A stretch of 64,000 nucleotides of DNA from Azonexus fungiphilus (GCF_003634965.1 NZ_RBXP01000013.1:124001-188000); one strand, 5' to 3'; positions 26,858-35,670 are shown, numbered from the stretch's first letter. Numbers and translations: made by a program. The notes: a model not told the origin generated them from the letters alone.

Positions 26858-28654
26858 TCAGATCTCGAGCAGCACCGCGCTCTCGCAGCCGACGCGGACG
26901 GTCCCCCAGTGGCGGCCGCCGACGATCACCGGCATGTTGATCTCGGAGAGGATCTCGCCGGTATCGCGAGCGTAGGTCTGGACCAGCAAGGGCTGGGTGT
27001 TCTTCGCGCCGCGCTGGCCGGTGACGTCGTCCCAGATGCGTCGCGTGCGGTTGCCGACCAGGTCGGCCTGGTAGTTGCCGGTCAGCGGCCGCGAGTACTT
27101 CTGGTTGTGGATCGCGCCGTAGCCGCGGTTGTCCACGATCAGCGCATAGACGCCGCCGCGCAGGCTGGCGAGCGCACTTTCGAAGATCGGCTGGACCTGC
27201 TGCTCGAAAGCGGCGCAGTAGCTCACCTCGTACTTCTGCGGGCTGGTATTCGGCTGCGGCCGGTAGTTCTGGTCCCAGATATCGACGCCGCTAGCCGCCA
27301 GCGCCGCCAGCTTGTCCTGAATCTGATCGCGGAACAGGCGGGCCTTGTCGACGTTCTCGTCGAAGGCACCGCGGCCGATCTTGAAGCGCGAGACCAGTTC
27401 CTGGACGCTCTCGGTGGCCTTGCTCAGCATCTCGGTGGTCTGCCCGGAATCCTGCATGCTGCCGGCGACTTCGACCGACAGTTCATGCACCTGACGGACC
27501 GAATCGTGCACCTGGGCGTTGGTCGCCGTCAGTTCCTCCATCGCCGTCGCAATCTGGTTCAACTGGTCGCCGGTCCGCTCGAAGTTGCCGACCATCTGCT
27601 GGAATTCGCCGGACGAGCGCTCGACCACCGCGCGCGTCTGGCGGATGTCGGCGTTGATGACCTCGTTCTCGCGCTGGGTGTCGCGGACCAGGTCGATCAT
27701 GCCGCCGATGTTGACGGTGATTTCCTGGGTCGCCACGTTGACCCGCTCGGCCAGCTTGCGCACTTCGTCGGCGACGACGGCGAAGCCGCGCCCCATCTCG
27801 CCGGCGCGCGCCGCCTCGATCGCCGCGTTGAGCGCGAGCAGATTGGTCTGGTCGGCGATGTCCTTGATCAGGCCGGCGATCTGCCGGATGCTGTCGGAAC
27901 GCTCGGCGAGGTGGCCGACGGTATCGTTGAAGCGGTGCAGCTTGTCGCTGACCAACTGGACCTTGGCCACGATCTCCTGCATTTCGCCCAGCGAGTTGCG
28001 CGCGGTCGCCAGGTTGCTGTCGGTGGAATGCGAGATCATCTCGGTCGACGACGACACCTCCTGGATCGCCTGCACCGCCTCGCTGCTCGCGGCAAACACC
28101 GAGTTGGCGATCTCGCCCTGCTGGTCGGCACGCTGCGCCGTGGCGCCGACCGAACGCCTGACGACGACGGCCTCGCGGGCGATATTGACGCTCATCTTGC
28201 GGACTTCGCTGATGATCTCGCGCATCTTGTCGGCGAAGCGGTTGTAGGCCTCGGCCAGCGAGCGCAGTTCGTCGTGGGTGATGGTCGGCAGGTTGCGCGA
28301 GAAGTCGCCCTCACCGCGGCCGATCTCGTCGAAGATGGTGGCGATCATGCGCACCGGGCGCAGGATCAGGTAACGGATGTAGAGGATCTGCAGCACGTTC
28401 CAGCACAAGGCAAGCACGGTCAGCACGATCATCAGCGTCAGGCCGTGGTCGAGGCTGTCGCCAATGCGCTGCAGCAGTTCGGGCGAACTGCCGGCCCGCG
28501 CCAGTTCGTCGGCGATCATCCGCTTCTGGTGCACGTAGATGGCGAGGTAGCCGAGATCGATGAAGAACAGCAGCAGGAAGCTCATCAGCTTCTTGGTCAG
28601 CGAGTTCCAGAAGGTCCGCTCGTTCCAGTCGTAGAGCCGCTTGATGAATTCCAT
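26858..28654 (-). CDS. Methyl-accepting chemotaxis protein with an extra C-terminal domain
   Basis: A 598-residue chemoreceptor. Helix 1 (about 22-42) and helix 2 (about 72-95) enclose only a short periplasmic loop. A HAMP region follows (about 95-150), then the signalling hairpin with [20 protein letters not shown] and [15 protein letters not shown] (about 260-310). After the hairpin, about 120 residues remain (from GVDIWDQNYRPQ to the end), rich in aromatic residues and resembling a PAS/Cache-like sensor. So the ligand domain may be cytoplasmic and C-terminal. ATG 28654 has GGGTGG upstream; GTG 28663 is also in frame. Divergent from aceA. Confidence 0.9.
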   Translation of the reverse strand: MEFIKRLYDWNERTFWNSLTKKLMSFLLLFFIDLGYLAIYVHQKRMIADELARAGSSPELLQRIGDSLDHGLTLMIVLTVLALCWNVLQILYIRYLILRPVRMIATIFDEIGRGEGDFSRNLPTITHDELRSLAEAYNRFADKMREIISEVRKMSVNIAREAVVVRRSVGATAQRADQQGEIANSVFAASSEAVQAIQEVSSSTEMISHSTDSNLATARNSLGEMQEIVAKVQLVSDKLHRFNDTVGHLAERSDSIRQIAGLIKDIADQTNLLALNAAIEAARAGEMGRGFAVVADEVRKLAERVNVATQEITVNIGGMIDLVRDTQRENEVINADIRQTRAVVERSSGEFQQMVGNFERTGDQLNQIATAMEELTATNAQVHDSVRQVHELSVEVAGSMQDSGQTTEMLSKATESVQELVSRFKIGRGAFDENVDKARLFRDQIQDKLAALAASGVDIWDQNYRPQPNTSPQKYEVSYCAAFEQQVQPIFESALASLRGGVYALIVDNRGYGAIHNQKYSRPLTGNYQADLVGNRTRRIWDDVTGQRGAKNTQPLLVQTYARDTGEILSEINMPVIVGGRHWGTVRVGCESAVLLEI

Positions 28655-28685
28655 ACTATCCACCCGAATTTTTTAAATTTGTCGG

Positions 28686-28714
28686 ATTCAAACCGCGTTA
28701 CTCCGGCAGGTCAA
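28686..28714 (-). promoter_or_regulatory. Predicted promoter of the chemoreceptor gene
   Basis: Reverse strand TTGACC (28714-28709), 17 bases, TTGAAT (28691-28686). Leader of about 25 bases. Confidence 0.5.
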
Positions 28715-28743
28715 GGGGTCAGATCAAGAAATCCACCGGCGAA

Positions 28744-28761
28744 AAATGCTGCACTGCATTT
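28744..28761. promoter_or_regulatory. Inverted repeat upstream of aceA (site 1)
   Basis: AAATGC-tgcact-GCATTT, perfect 6-6-6 symmetry, in the 303-base region between the chemoreceptor and aceA. It could bind a dimeric regulator; none is assigned. Confidence 0.45.
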
Positions 28762-28777
28762 CACGGACGCGAATCGC

Positions 28778-28794
28778 GTTTTACATCGTGAAAC
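28778..28794. promoter_or_regulatory. Candidate operator shared with the icd-aceK region (site 2)
   Basis: GTTTTACATCGTGAAAC is an imperfect inverted repeat (one mismatch). It matches GTTTCACATCGCGAAGC at 51777-51793 at 14 of 17 positions. It lies about 100 bases upstream of the predicted aceA transcription start. Confidence 0.5.
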
Positions 28795-28808
28795 AAAGCG
28801 TATAAAAC

Positions 28809-28830
28809 AATGTTTTCATTGAAAAACATT
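28809..28830. promoter_or_regulatory. Inverted repeat upstream of aceA (site 3)
   Basis: AATGTTTT-cattga-AAAACATT, perfect 8-6-8 symmetry, about 25 bases before the aceA -35. AT-rich, possible regulator site. Confidence 0.45.
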
Positions 28831-28855
28831 TTGTCTTATGTCTTATATAAGAGTG

Positions 28856-28884
28856 TTGCTGCCGTGCACGATTCTCTCTATACT
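28856..28884 (+). promoter_or_regulatory. Predicted aceA promoter
   Basis: TTGCTG (28856-28861), exactly 17 bases, TATACT (28879-28884). The weak -35 with a good -10 fits an activated or repressed promoter. Leader about 65 bases. Confidence 0.6.
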
Positions 28885-28957
28885 TTCCGACATCGCCCAA
28901 CGCCAAACGTTTCGGCGCAACAAGCTGATTACCCAACCCAACTTTTAAGGAACAGAC

Positions 28958-30268
28958 ATGAGCACTCGCGAACAGCAAATCGCCGCCCTGGAAAAGGACT
29001 GGGCCGAAAACCCCCGTTGGAAGAACGTCAAGCGCGGCTATACCGCTGCCGACGTCGTCCGTCTGCGCGGCTCCCTGCAGCCGGAATACACCCTGGCCCA
29101 GCGCGGTGCCAAGGTTCTCTGGGAAAAGGTCAACGGCGGCGCCAAGAAGGGCTACGTGAATGCTTTCGGCGCGATCACCGCCGGTCAAGCCATGCAACAG
29201 GCCAAGGCCGGCCTGGAAGCCGTGTATCTGTCGGGCTGGCAAGTCGCCGCCGACGGCAACACCTCGGAAACCATGTACCCGGACCAGTCGCTGTACGCCT
29301 ACGACTCCGTGCCGACCATGGTTCGCCGCATCAACAACACCTTCAAGCGCGCTGACGAAATCCAGTGGTCGCGTGGCGTCAATCCGGGCGACAAGGAATT
29401 CATCGACTACTTCCTGCCGATCGTCGCCGACGCGGAAGCCGGTTTCGGCGGCGTGCTCAACGCCTTCGAACTGATGAAGAACATGATCGCCGCCGGCGCC
29501 GCCGGTGTGCACTTCGAAGACCAGCTGGCTGCCGCCAAGAAGTGCGGCCACATGGGCGGCAAGGTCCTGGTGCCGACCCGCGAAGCCGTCGAAAAGCTGA
29601 TCTCCGCGCGTTTCGCCGCTGACGTCATGGGCGTTCCGACGCTGATCCTGGCCCGTACCGATGCCGAAGCCGCCAACCTGATCACCTCCGACTACGACGA
29701 GAACGACAAGCCGTTCCTGACCGGCGAGCGCACCCAGGAAGGCTTCTACCGCGTCCGTAACGGCCTCGAGCAGTCGATCTCCCGCGGCGTTGCCTACGCC
29801 CCGTACGCTGACCTCGTCTGGTGCGAAACCGGCGTGCCCGACATCGGCTTCGCCCGCGAATTCGCCCAGGCCGTTCAGGCCGCCTGCCCGGGCAAGCTGC
29901 TGTCCTACAACTGCTCGCCGTCCTTCAACTGGAAGAAGAACCTCAACGACTCGCAGATCGCCTCCTTCCAGGAAGAACTGTCGGCGCTGGGCTACAAGTA
30001 CCAGTTCATCACGCTGGCCGGCATCCACGTCAATTGGTACAACACGTTCAAGTTCGCCCACGCCTACGCTCGCGGCGAAGGCATGAAGCACTACGTGGAA
30101 ATGGTTCAGGAGCCGGAATTCGCCGCTCGCGAACAAGGCTACACCTTCGTGTCGCACCAGCAGGAAGTCGGTACCGGCTACTTCGACGAAGTGACCACCG
30201 TCATCCAGGGCGGCTCCTCCTCGGTCAAGGCCCTCACCGGCTCGACCGAAGAAGAACAGTTCCACTAA
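28958..30268 (+). CDS. aceA: Isocitrate lyase
   Basis: A 436-residue enzyme splitting isocitrate into succinate and glyoxylate, first step of the glyoxylate bypass. The catalytic KKCGH motif is at residues 194-198; GVHFEDQLAAAKKCGH and YNCSPSFNWKK are conserved. The length matches E. coli AceA. The ATG at 28958 follows AAGGA. It is transcribed alone (terminator at 30311) from a regulatory region with three inverted repeats. Malate synthase lies 3.8 kb downstream. Confidence 0.98.
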   Translation: MSTREQQIAALEKDWAENPRWKNVKRGYTAADVVRLRGSLQPEYTLAQRGAKVLWEKVNGGAKKGYVNAFGAITAGQAMQQAKAGLEAVYLSGWQVAADGNTSETMYPDQSLYAYDSVPTMVRRINNTFKRADEIQWSRGVNPGDKEFIDYFLPIVADAEAGFGGVLNAFELMKNMIAAGAAGVHFEDQLAAAKKCGHMGGKVLVPTREAVEKLISARFAADVMGVPTLILARTDAEAANLITSDYDENDKPFLTGERTQEGFYRVRNGLEQSISRGVAYAPYADLVWCETGVPDIGFAREFAQAVQAACPGKLLSYNCSPSFNWKKNLNDSQIASFQEELSALGYKYQFITLAGIHVNWYNTFKFAHAYARGEGMKHYVEMVQEPEFAAREQGYTFVSHQQEVGTGYFDEVTTVIQGGSSSVKALTGSTEEEQFH

Positions 30269-30310
30269 GCGACCGCTTACGATTGCCGCAACATCCGCGG
30301 CACTCTTAAA

Positions 30311-30338
30311 GGCCCGCCCTCACGAGGGGCGGGCTTTT
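30311..30338 (+). terminator. aceA terminator
   Basis: GCCCGCCCT-cacg-AGGGGCGGGC followed by TTTTT, about 45 bases past aceA. Confidence 0.88.
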
Positions 30339-30416
30339 TCATGGCCGGGTGGCGCCGCTTTTCCACGGCGGGCGTAGAATGGAGTCGACCCGATAACACC
30401 AACACAGGAGAGCATC

Positions 30417-30644
30417 ATGTTTCCCGAATACCGTGACCTGATCACCCAATTGAAGACCACGGACCGTCACTTCCTGAACCTGTTCGACAAGCACAACGAG
30501 CTCGACCAGAAGATCAAGAACATGGAAAGCCACGTCGAACCGGGTACCCCGGTTGAAATCGAAGTGCTGAAGAAGGAAAAGCTGGCGCTCAAGGACGAAC
30601 TCTACGAAGTCCTGCGCAAGGCCCAGGCCGCCCAGACCGCCTGA
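30417..30644 (+). CDS. YdcH/DUF465 family small coiled-coil protein
   Basis: A 75-residue, highly charged protein predicted as two helices (RHFLNLFDKHNELDQKI and VLKKEKLALKDELYEVL), the YdcH/DUF465 pattern. Function unknown. It has a good ribosome site (AGGAG) and its own terminator, so it is expressed as a single gene. Confidence 0.85.
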   Translation: MFPEYRDLITQLKTTDRHFLNLFDKHNELDQKIKNMESHVEPGTPVEIEVLKKEKLALKDELYEVLRKAQAAQTA

Positions 30645-30663
30645 AGCCACCTGGCGCCGCAAA

Positions 30664-30691
30664 AACCGCACCCGAACCGGTGCGGTTTTTT
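30664..30691 (+). terminator. Terminator after the ydcH-like gene
   Basis: AACCGCACC-cgaacc-GGTGCGGTT followed by TTTTT. Confidence 0.85.
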
Positions 30692-30772
30692 CATGTCAAC
30701 CGACAAAGATCAATATCCGCTGACGTCGCTGCCAGCGATAATGCGCGACCTACGCTGACAGGAAAGAAACCG

Positions 30773-31996
30773 GTGCACAGTCTCTGGCGCAAGATCTGCG
30801 ACAACATCCTCGCCCCCTCGCAACTGAGCGGCGGCCAGATCGTCGACATGCTGACCCCGGCCGGCCGCAGCGCCGAACTGCGGCGCCACGCGGCCTCGGT
30901 GATCATGGCCCGGGTCCAGCTGATCGCCGGGCTGTTCGCGATCCTGGTGCCGCTGTGCGCCATCGTCGATCTGATCGTCTTCGACCTCGACACGGCTTTC
31001 CAGCTGATCGGCCTGCGCCTGCTCTCGGCCGCCATCTTCGCTGCGCTCGCCTGGCCGCGCGAAGCGTCGCTGACCCGACCCTACACCCAGGCGCTGGCTG
31101 CCCTGCTCCTGCTGCTGCTGGTTCCGTCGCTGTTCCACCTGCTCTCCGCCGACCTGCTCGCCCGTGCCAGCACCACCCACGCCCAGCAACTGGTGGCCCA
31201 GCTCTACGCCTACCTGCCAACCGTCGTCCTCGGCGGCCTGGCGATCTTTCCGCTGACCGCACTGGAAGCCCTGCTCTTCGCGCTACCGGTGATCGGCCTC
31301 GGCCTCGGCAGCGCACTGCTGATCGAGCAGCCGCTGACCCTGGCCCAGTACGGCGGCACGCTCTGGTTCATGGTGATGATGCTCGGCGTCGCGATGTTCT
31401 CCGGGATGAGCCAGTGCCACTACATGGCGACGCTCGTCGTACGCGCCATGCACGACCCGCTGACCGGGGCCTACACCCGGCAATCGGGAGAGGAAGCGCT
31501 GAAGCTGCTGTTCCGGCTCAACCACATGAGCGGCAAGTCGCTGACGCTGGCCTTCTTCGACCTCGACCGCTTCAAGAGCATCAACGATCGCTACGGCCAC
31601 GAGGCCGGCGACCGCTGCCTGCGCCAGCTGGCCGACAGTGTCCGTGCCGGCCTGCGCCGCAGCGACATCCTGATCCGCTGGGGCGGCGAGGAGTTCGTTG
31701 CGGCACTGCCGGACACCCCGGTGGAAAAAGTGCCGGCGCTGCTCCAGCGCCTGCGCCAGGGCGGGCTCGGCGAACGCCCGGACGGCCAGCCGCTGACCGC
31801 CTCGATCGGTGTCGCAAGCAGTGCCGAGCCGGCGGCCGGCAGCTGGGAAAACCTGATCCAGCGCGCCGACCTGCGCATGTACGCGGCCAAGCAGCAAGGC
31901 CGCGATGCGGTCGTCTGGCCCGACGGCAGCTGCCTGACGCTGACGCCGGCGGCGGAAATCAGCTCGACGGCCGCGACCACATCCACAACAGCGTGA
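30773..31996 (+). CDS. Membrane-bound diguanylate cyclase (GGDEF)
   Basis: A 407-residue protein with about six membrane helices between residues 45 and 215 (a MASE-like sensor, not identified further) and a C-terminal GGDEF domain. The active site reads GGEEF at 304-308. An RxxD inhibitory site (R295-RSD298) lies five residues before it, so the enzyme is probably active and product-inhibited. Start GTG 30773 has AGGAAAG upstream; an in-frame ATG at 30680 lies inside the previous terminator and is rejected. Its 3' end overlaps the convergent ybaN-like gene by 38 bases. Confidence 0.9.
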   Translation: MHSLWRKICDNILAPSQLSGGQIVDMLTPAGRSAELRRHAASVIMARVQLIAGLFAILVPLCAIVDLIVFDLDTAFQLIGLRLLSAAIFAALAWPREASLTRPYTQALAALLLLLLVPSLFHLLSADLLARASTTHAQQLVAQLYAYLPTVVLGGLAIFPLTALEALLFALPVIGLGLGSALLIEQPLTLAQYGGTLWFMVMMLGVAMFSGMSQCHYMATLVVRAMHDPLTGAYTRQSGEEALKLLFRLNHMSGKSLTLAFFDLDRFKSINDRYGHEAGDRCLRQLADSVRAGLRRSDILIRWGGEEFVAALPDTPVEKVPALLQRLRQGGLGERPDGQPLTASIGVASSAEPAAGSWENLIQRADLRMYAAKQQGRDAVVWPDGSCLTLTPAAEISSTAATTSTTA

Positions 31997-32312
31997 TCAT
32001 CCCGATCGCTCCCGGCAGATAGCGCCAGTCGCCGGGCAGCGCGTACCAGCCGAACAGCGCGCTGCTCGCCAGCATCAGCGTGGCCAGGCGCTTGCCGAGC
32101 AGTGGAATCGCCCCACGCTCGCGCCAGGCGCGAATCGCCGGGCCGGCGGTCGGGTGGGCGAGCAGGCGGGCCTCCCATTCCGGGTGAGAGCGGGCAAAGA
32201 AATAGGCGGCAAGGATCAGGAAGGGCGTCGTCGGCAGCAGCGGCAGGACGACACCGATCAGCCCGAGTGCCACCGAGCAGATGCCAAGTGCACGGTAAAC
32301 CGGTTTTTTCAT
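31959..32312 (-). CDS. YbaN/DUF454 inner-membrane protein
   Basis: A 117-residue protein with helices at about 8-38 and 80-112. It carries the DUF454 signature LGVVLPLLPTTPFLILAAYF-like segment followed by ARSHPEWEARLLAHPTAGP. Function unknown. Seven bases separate it from the lysR-type gene upstream, so it is likely in the same transcript. Confidence 0.9.
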   Translation of the reverse strand: MKKPVYRALGICSVALGLIGVVLPLLPTTPFLILAAYFFARSHPEWEARLLAHPTAGPAIRAWRERGAIPLLGKRLATLMLASSALFGWYALPGDWRYLPGAIGMITLLWMWSRPSS

Positions 32313-32319
32313 GCGTTTT

Positions 32320-33222
32320 TCACCGCCGTTCCCAGTAGCTCGGCCGACCGTAGTGGTCCTTGAGCAGATCGATGAACAGGCGGACCCGCAGCGGCAGGTG
32401 GCGACGTTGCGGGAATACCGCGTAGATGCCCATCGGCGGAGCCTGCCAGGCATCGAGGACCGAGGTCAGCCGGCCTTCGCGCAGGTCGCCGCCGACCTCC
32501 CACAGCGAGCGCCAGGCCAGCCCACGCCCGGCCAGCGCCCATTCATGCAGCACCGCACCGTCGTTGCATTCAAAATTGCCGCCGACTTTCAGCGTCTGCA
32601 CCTCGCCGCTGGCCGGATCGCGGAACACCCAGCCGCGCTGCTGGCCGAGCGACAGGCAATTGTGAGCGGCGAGATCGGCCGGCGTCCGCGGCACCCCGTG
32701 GGCCACCAGGTAGGCCGGGCTGGCGACGACCATGCGGCGCATCTCGCCAAGGCGGACGCTGACCAGGCTGGAGTCGGTCAGCTCGCCGATGCGGATGGCG
32801 CAGTCGATGTTCTCGTTGATCAGGTCGACCAGGCGATCGGAAAGATTGAGATTGACCCGCACCTCCGGGTTGGCGCCCATGAATTCGCCAACCAGCGGCG
32901 CCACGTGCTGGCGGCCGAAGCCGGCCGGCGCCGATACCTTCAGGTAGCCGCTCGCCTGCACGCCGCCGAGCGATACCGCGGCTTCGGCATTGGCCAGGTC
33001 GTTGAGCACCTTCTGGCAATCCTCGAGAAAGGCCTGGCCTTCGAAGGTCAGCGTCAGCTTGCGCGTCGTCCGGATCAGCAGCTTGACGCCGAGACGCCCC
33101 TCCAGCGCATCGAGGCGGCGCCCGATGATCGCCGGCGTGACCCCTTCGATGCGGGCGGCGGCCGACAGGCTGCCGCGCGTGGCAACGTTTACAAAGGCTG
33201 AAATCTGCTTGAAAGTATCCAT
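32320..33222 (-). CDS. LysR-family transcriptional regulator
   Basis: A 300-residue LysR protein. The winged helix-turn-helix is at 1-60 (FVNVATRGSLSAAARIEGVTPAIIGRRLDALE). The effector-binding domain starts about 90 (GYLKVSAPAGFGRQHVAPLV). The ATIIGRRL-type recognition helix and the PAGFG segment resemble the CrgA/DsdC-like subgroup, but the ligand is unknown. It is divergent from the HAD-aceB unit, so by the usual LysR pattern it may control that unit. Confidence 0.93.
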   Translation of the reverse strand: MDTFKQISAFVNVATRGSLSAAARIEGVTPAIIGRRLDALEGRLGVKLLIRTTRKLTLTFEGQAFLEDCQKVLNDLANAEAAVSLGGVQASGYLKVSAPAGFGRQHVAPLVGEFMGANPEVRVNLNLSDRLVDLINENIDCAIRIGELTDSSLVSVRLGEMRRMVVASPAYLVAHGVPRTPADLAAHNCLSLGQQRGWVFRDPASGEVQTLKVGGNFECNDGAVLHEWALAGRGLAWRSLWEVGGDLREGRLTSVLDAWQAPPMGIYAVFPQRRHLPLRVRLFIDLLKDHYGRPSYWERR

Positions 33223-33228
33223 TGATTC

Positions 33229-33243
33229 TTTACTTCAAGTAAA
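33229..33243. promoter_or_regulatory. Palindrome just upstream of the lysR start
   Basis: TTTACTT-c-AAGTAAA, a perfect 7-1-7 palindrome six bases before the lysR ATG, a plausible autoregulatory site. Confidence 0.45.
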
Positions 33244-33276
33244 AGAATAAACGCCCGTTTTGCCGCTTATCTTATC

Positions 33277-33292
33277 TTATTGGTAACAATAA
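33277..33292. promoter_or_regulatory. Inverted repeat just upstream of the HAD gene
   Basis: TTATTG-gtaa-CAATAA, perfect 6-4-6 repeat ending five bases before the ATG at 33298. It could be a regulator site or a hairpin over the ribosome site, since no clear Shine-Dalgarno is present. Confidence 0.45.
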
Positions 33293-33297
33293 ACTCC

Positions 33298-34005
33298 ATG
33301 ACCATGATCAATCAGGAAACCGTCCCGCCGATCAAGGCGATCGCATTCGACGCTTATGCGACCCTGTTCGACGTCTACTGCATGGAAGCGCTGGCCGAGG
33401 AATATTTTCCCGGCCAGGGACGGCCGCTGACGCAGTTGTGGCGGGCGAAGCAGGTCGAATACACGCGCATCCGGACGATGAGCGGCCAGTTCAAGACCTT
33501 CTGGGACGTCACCCGCGACGCGCTGGTCTACGCCACCCGGACACTGGCCTTGCCGATGAGCGACAGCCAGCGCCAGCACCTGATGAACCAGTACGCCTGC
33601 CTGCGCCCCTTCCCCGAGAACATCGCGACGCTGGAAGCGCTGCGGGCGATGGGCCTGCCGCTGGCCATCCTGTCCAACGGCACGCACGCGATGCTCGACA
33701 TCGCGGTCAAGTACAACGACATGGGCCACCTGTTCGCGCACATCCTGTCGGCCGACAGTGTGCACAAATTCAAGACGGCGCCCGAGGTCTACCAGTTGGC
33801 GGTCGACGCCTTCCAGTTGCCCAAAACCGAAATCCTCTTCGTCTCGGCCAACGCCTGGGACGCCTGCGCCGCGACCTGGTTCGGCTTCACCACCTTCTGG
33901 GTGAACCGCAACGACCAGCCAGCGGAAGTCCTCGACGCCACCCCGCATGCCAGCGGCCGCGAACTGACCGACCTGCTCGCCTGGGTCGGCGGACTGCGCG
34001 GCTGA
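33298..34005 (+). CDS. Haloacid dehalogenase, type II (HAD superfamily)
   Basis: A 235-residue HAD hydrolase. Motif I is AFDAYATLFDVY (nucleophile Asp), motif II is AILSNGTHAML (Ser), the motif III lysine is in HKFKTAPEVY, and motif IV is SANAWDACAATWFGF. These are the type II L-2-haloacid dehalogenase features, including S-N-G and the Asn/Asp pair. The substrate could be 2-haloacids or another small acid. ATG 33298 is chosen; ATG 33304 is also possible. It is 38 bases upstream of aceB, probably co-transcribed. Confidence 0.88.
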   Translation: MTMINQETVPPIKAIAFDAYATLFDVYCMEALAEEYFPGQGRPLTQLWRAKQVEYTRIRTMSGQFKTFWDVTRDALVYATRTLALPMSDSQRQHLMNQYACLRPFPENIATLEALRAMGLPLAILSNGTHAMLDIAVKYNDMGHLFAHILSADSVHKFKTAPEVYQLAVDAFQLPKTEILFVSANAWDACAATWFGFTTFWVNRNDQPAEVLDATPHASGRELTDLLAWVGGLRG

Positions 34006-34043
34006 CCATTTTCCAGTCAACCCTCAACCTTCCAGGAGACAGC

Positions 34044-35642
34044 ATGAGCCTCAACCTGCCCGCCGGCGTGCAAATCACCGCCCCGATCAAGCCCGAATGG
34101 GAATCCATCCTCAGCACCGAAGCGCTCGAATTCGTCGCCAAGCTGCACCGCGCCTTCGAGGCCCGCCGCCAGGAACTGCTCAAGGCCCGCGTCGAGCGCC
34201 AGGCCCGCATCGACGCCGGCGAAATGCCGGACTTCCTGCCGGAAACCGCGCACATCCGCAACGGCGACTGGAAGGTCGCGCCGGTGCCGGCCGCGCTGCA
34301 ATGCCGTCGCGTTGAAATCACCGGCCCGGTCGAGGCCAAGATGATCATCAACGCCTTCAACTCCGGCGCCGACTCCTACATGACCGACTTCGAGGATTCC
34401 AACAGCCCGAACTGGGAAAACCAGATCCAGGGCCAGGTGAACCTGTACAAGGCGATCCGCCGCGAACTGTCGTTCAAGAACGAAGCCGGCAAGGAATACA
34501 AGCTCAACGACAAGATCGCCACCCTGCAGATCCGTCCGCGCGGCTGGCACCTCGACGAAAAGCACGTGCTGGTTGACGGTCAACGCGTTTCCGGCGGCAT
34601 TTTCGACTTCGCACTGGTCTTCTTCCACAACGCCAAGGAACAGATCGCCCGCGGCGCCGGCCCGTTCTACTACCTGCCGAAGATGGAAAGCCACCTCGAA
34701 GCCCGCCTGTGGAACGACATCTTCGTCATGGCCCAGGACCACGTCGGCCTGCCGCAAGGCACGATCAAGGCCACCGTGCTGGTCGAAACCATCCTCGCCA
34801 CCTTCGAGATGGAAGAAATCCTGTACGAACTGCGCAACCACTCCGCCGGCCTCAACGCCGGTCGCTGGGACTACATCTTCTCCTGCATCAAGAAGTTCAA
34901 GAAGAACAAGGACTTCTGCCTGGCCCAGCGCTCTGCCATCACCATGGAAGTGCCCTTCATGCGCGGCTATGCCCTGGCCCTCGTCCAGGCCTGCCACAAG
35001 CGCGGCGCCCCGGCGATGGGCGGCATGTCGGCCCTGATCCCGATCAAGAACGACCCGGTGGCCAACGAAAAGGCCCTGGCCGGCATCCGCCACGACAAGA
35101 CCCGCGACGCCAACGACGGCTTCGACGGCGGCTGGGTGGCCCACCCGGGCCTGGTGCCGATCGCCATGGAAGAGTTCGTCAAGGTCCTCGGCGACCGCCC
35201 GAACCAGTTCGAGAAGCAGGTCTCCGGCAACTTCGGCCCGGCCCAGTGGCTCGACTTCCAGCCGACCACCCCGATCACCGAAGCCGGCCTGCGCAACAAC
35301 ATCAACGTCGGCATCCACTACCTCGGTTCCTGGCTGGCCGGCAACGGCTGCGTGCCCATCCACAACCTTATGGAAGACGCCGCCACCGCCGAAATCTCCC
35401 GCTCGCAAGTCTGGCAGTGGGTGGTGTCGCCGAAGGGCATCCTCGACGACGGCCGCAAGGTCACTGTCGAGATGGTCCGCCCGATGATCGCCGAGGAACT
35501 GGCCAAGGTGAAGGCCACCGTCACCGCCCAGGGCGAAGCCACCGCGACCTACGACCAGGCCGCAGAGATCTTCGACCGCATGTCGCTGACCCCGGATTAC
35601 CCGGAGTTCCTGACCCTGCCGCTGTACGAGGCAATGGCCTGA
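34044..35642 (+). CDS. aceB: Malate synthase A
   Basis: A 532-residue malate synthase joining glyoxylate and acetyl-CoA, second step of the glyoxylate bypass. The MSA signature is present: MTDFEDSNSPNWENQIQGQ near the catalytic region, IRPRGWHLDEKHV, and the C-terminal MEDAATAEISRSQVWQW. AGGAG lies six bases before the ATG. It is not next to aceA, unlike in enterobacteria. A palindrome and a terminator follow directly. Confidence 0.98.
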   Translation: MSLNLPAGVQITAPIKPEWESILSTEALEFVAKLHRAFEARRQELLKARVERQARIDAGEMPDFLPETAHIRNGDWKVAPVPAALQCRRVEITGPVEAKMIINAFNSGADSYMTDFEDSNSPNWENQIQGQVNLYKAIRRELSFKNEAGKEYKLNDKIATLQIRPRGWHLDEKHVLVDGQRVSGGIFDFALVFFHNAKEQIARGAGPFYYLPKMESHLEARLWNDIFVMAQDHVGLPQGTIKATVLVETILATFEMEEILYELRNHSAGLNAGRWDYIFSCIKKFKKNKDFCLAQRSAITMEVPFMRGYALALVQACHKRGAPAMGGMSALIPIKNDPVANEKALAGIRHDKTRDANDGFDGGWVAHPGLVPIAMEEFVKVLGDRPNQFEKQVSGNFGPAQWLDFQPTTPITEAGLRNNINVGIHYLGSWLAGNGCVPIHNLMEDAATAEISRSQVWQWVVSPKGILDDGRKVTVEMVRPMIAEELAKVKATVTAQGEATATYDQAAEIFDRMSLTPDYPEFLTLPLYEAMA

Positions 35643-35659
35643 GTCTGACGGTCGACCGC
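35643..35659. repeat. Dispersed palindromic element, copy 3
   Basis: GTCTGACGGTCGACCGC directly after the aceB stop; the right arm has diverged. Confidence 0.65.
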
Positions 35660-35670
35660 GCAAAACACGC

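Noticed and set aside
30737-30742. GATAAT as a promoter for the first GGDEF gene
   Set aside because: No -35 at an acceptable distance; the only similar hexamer is 11 bases away.
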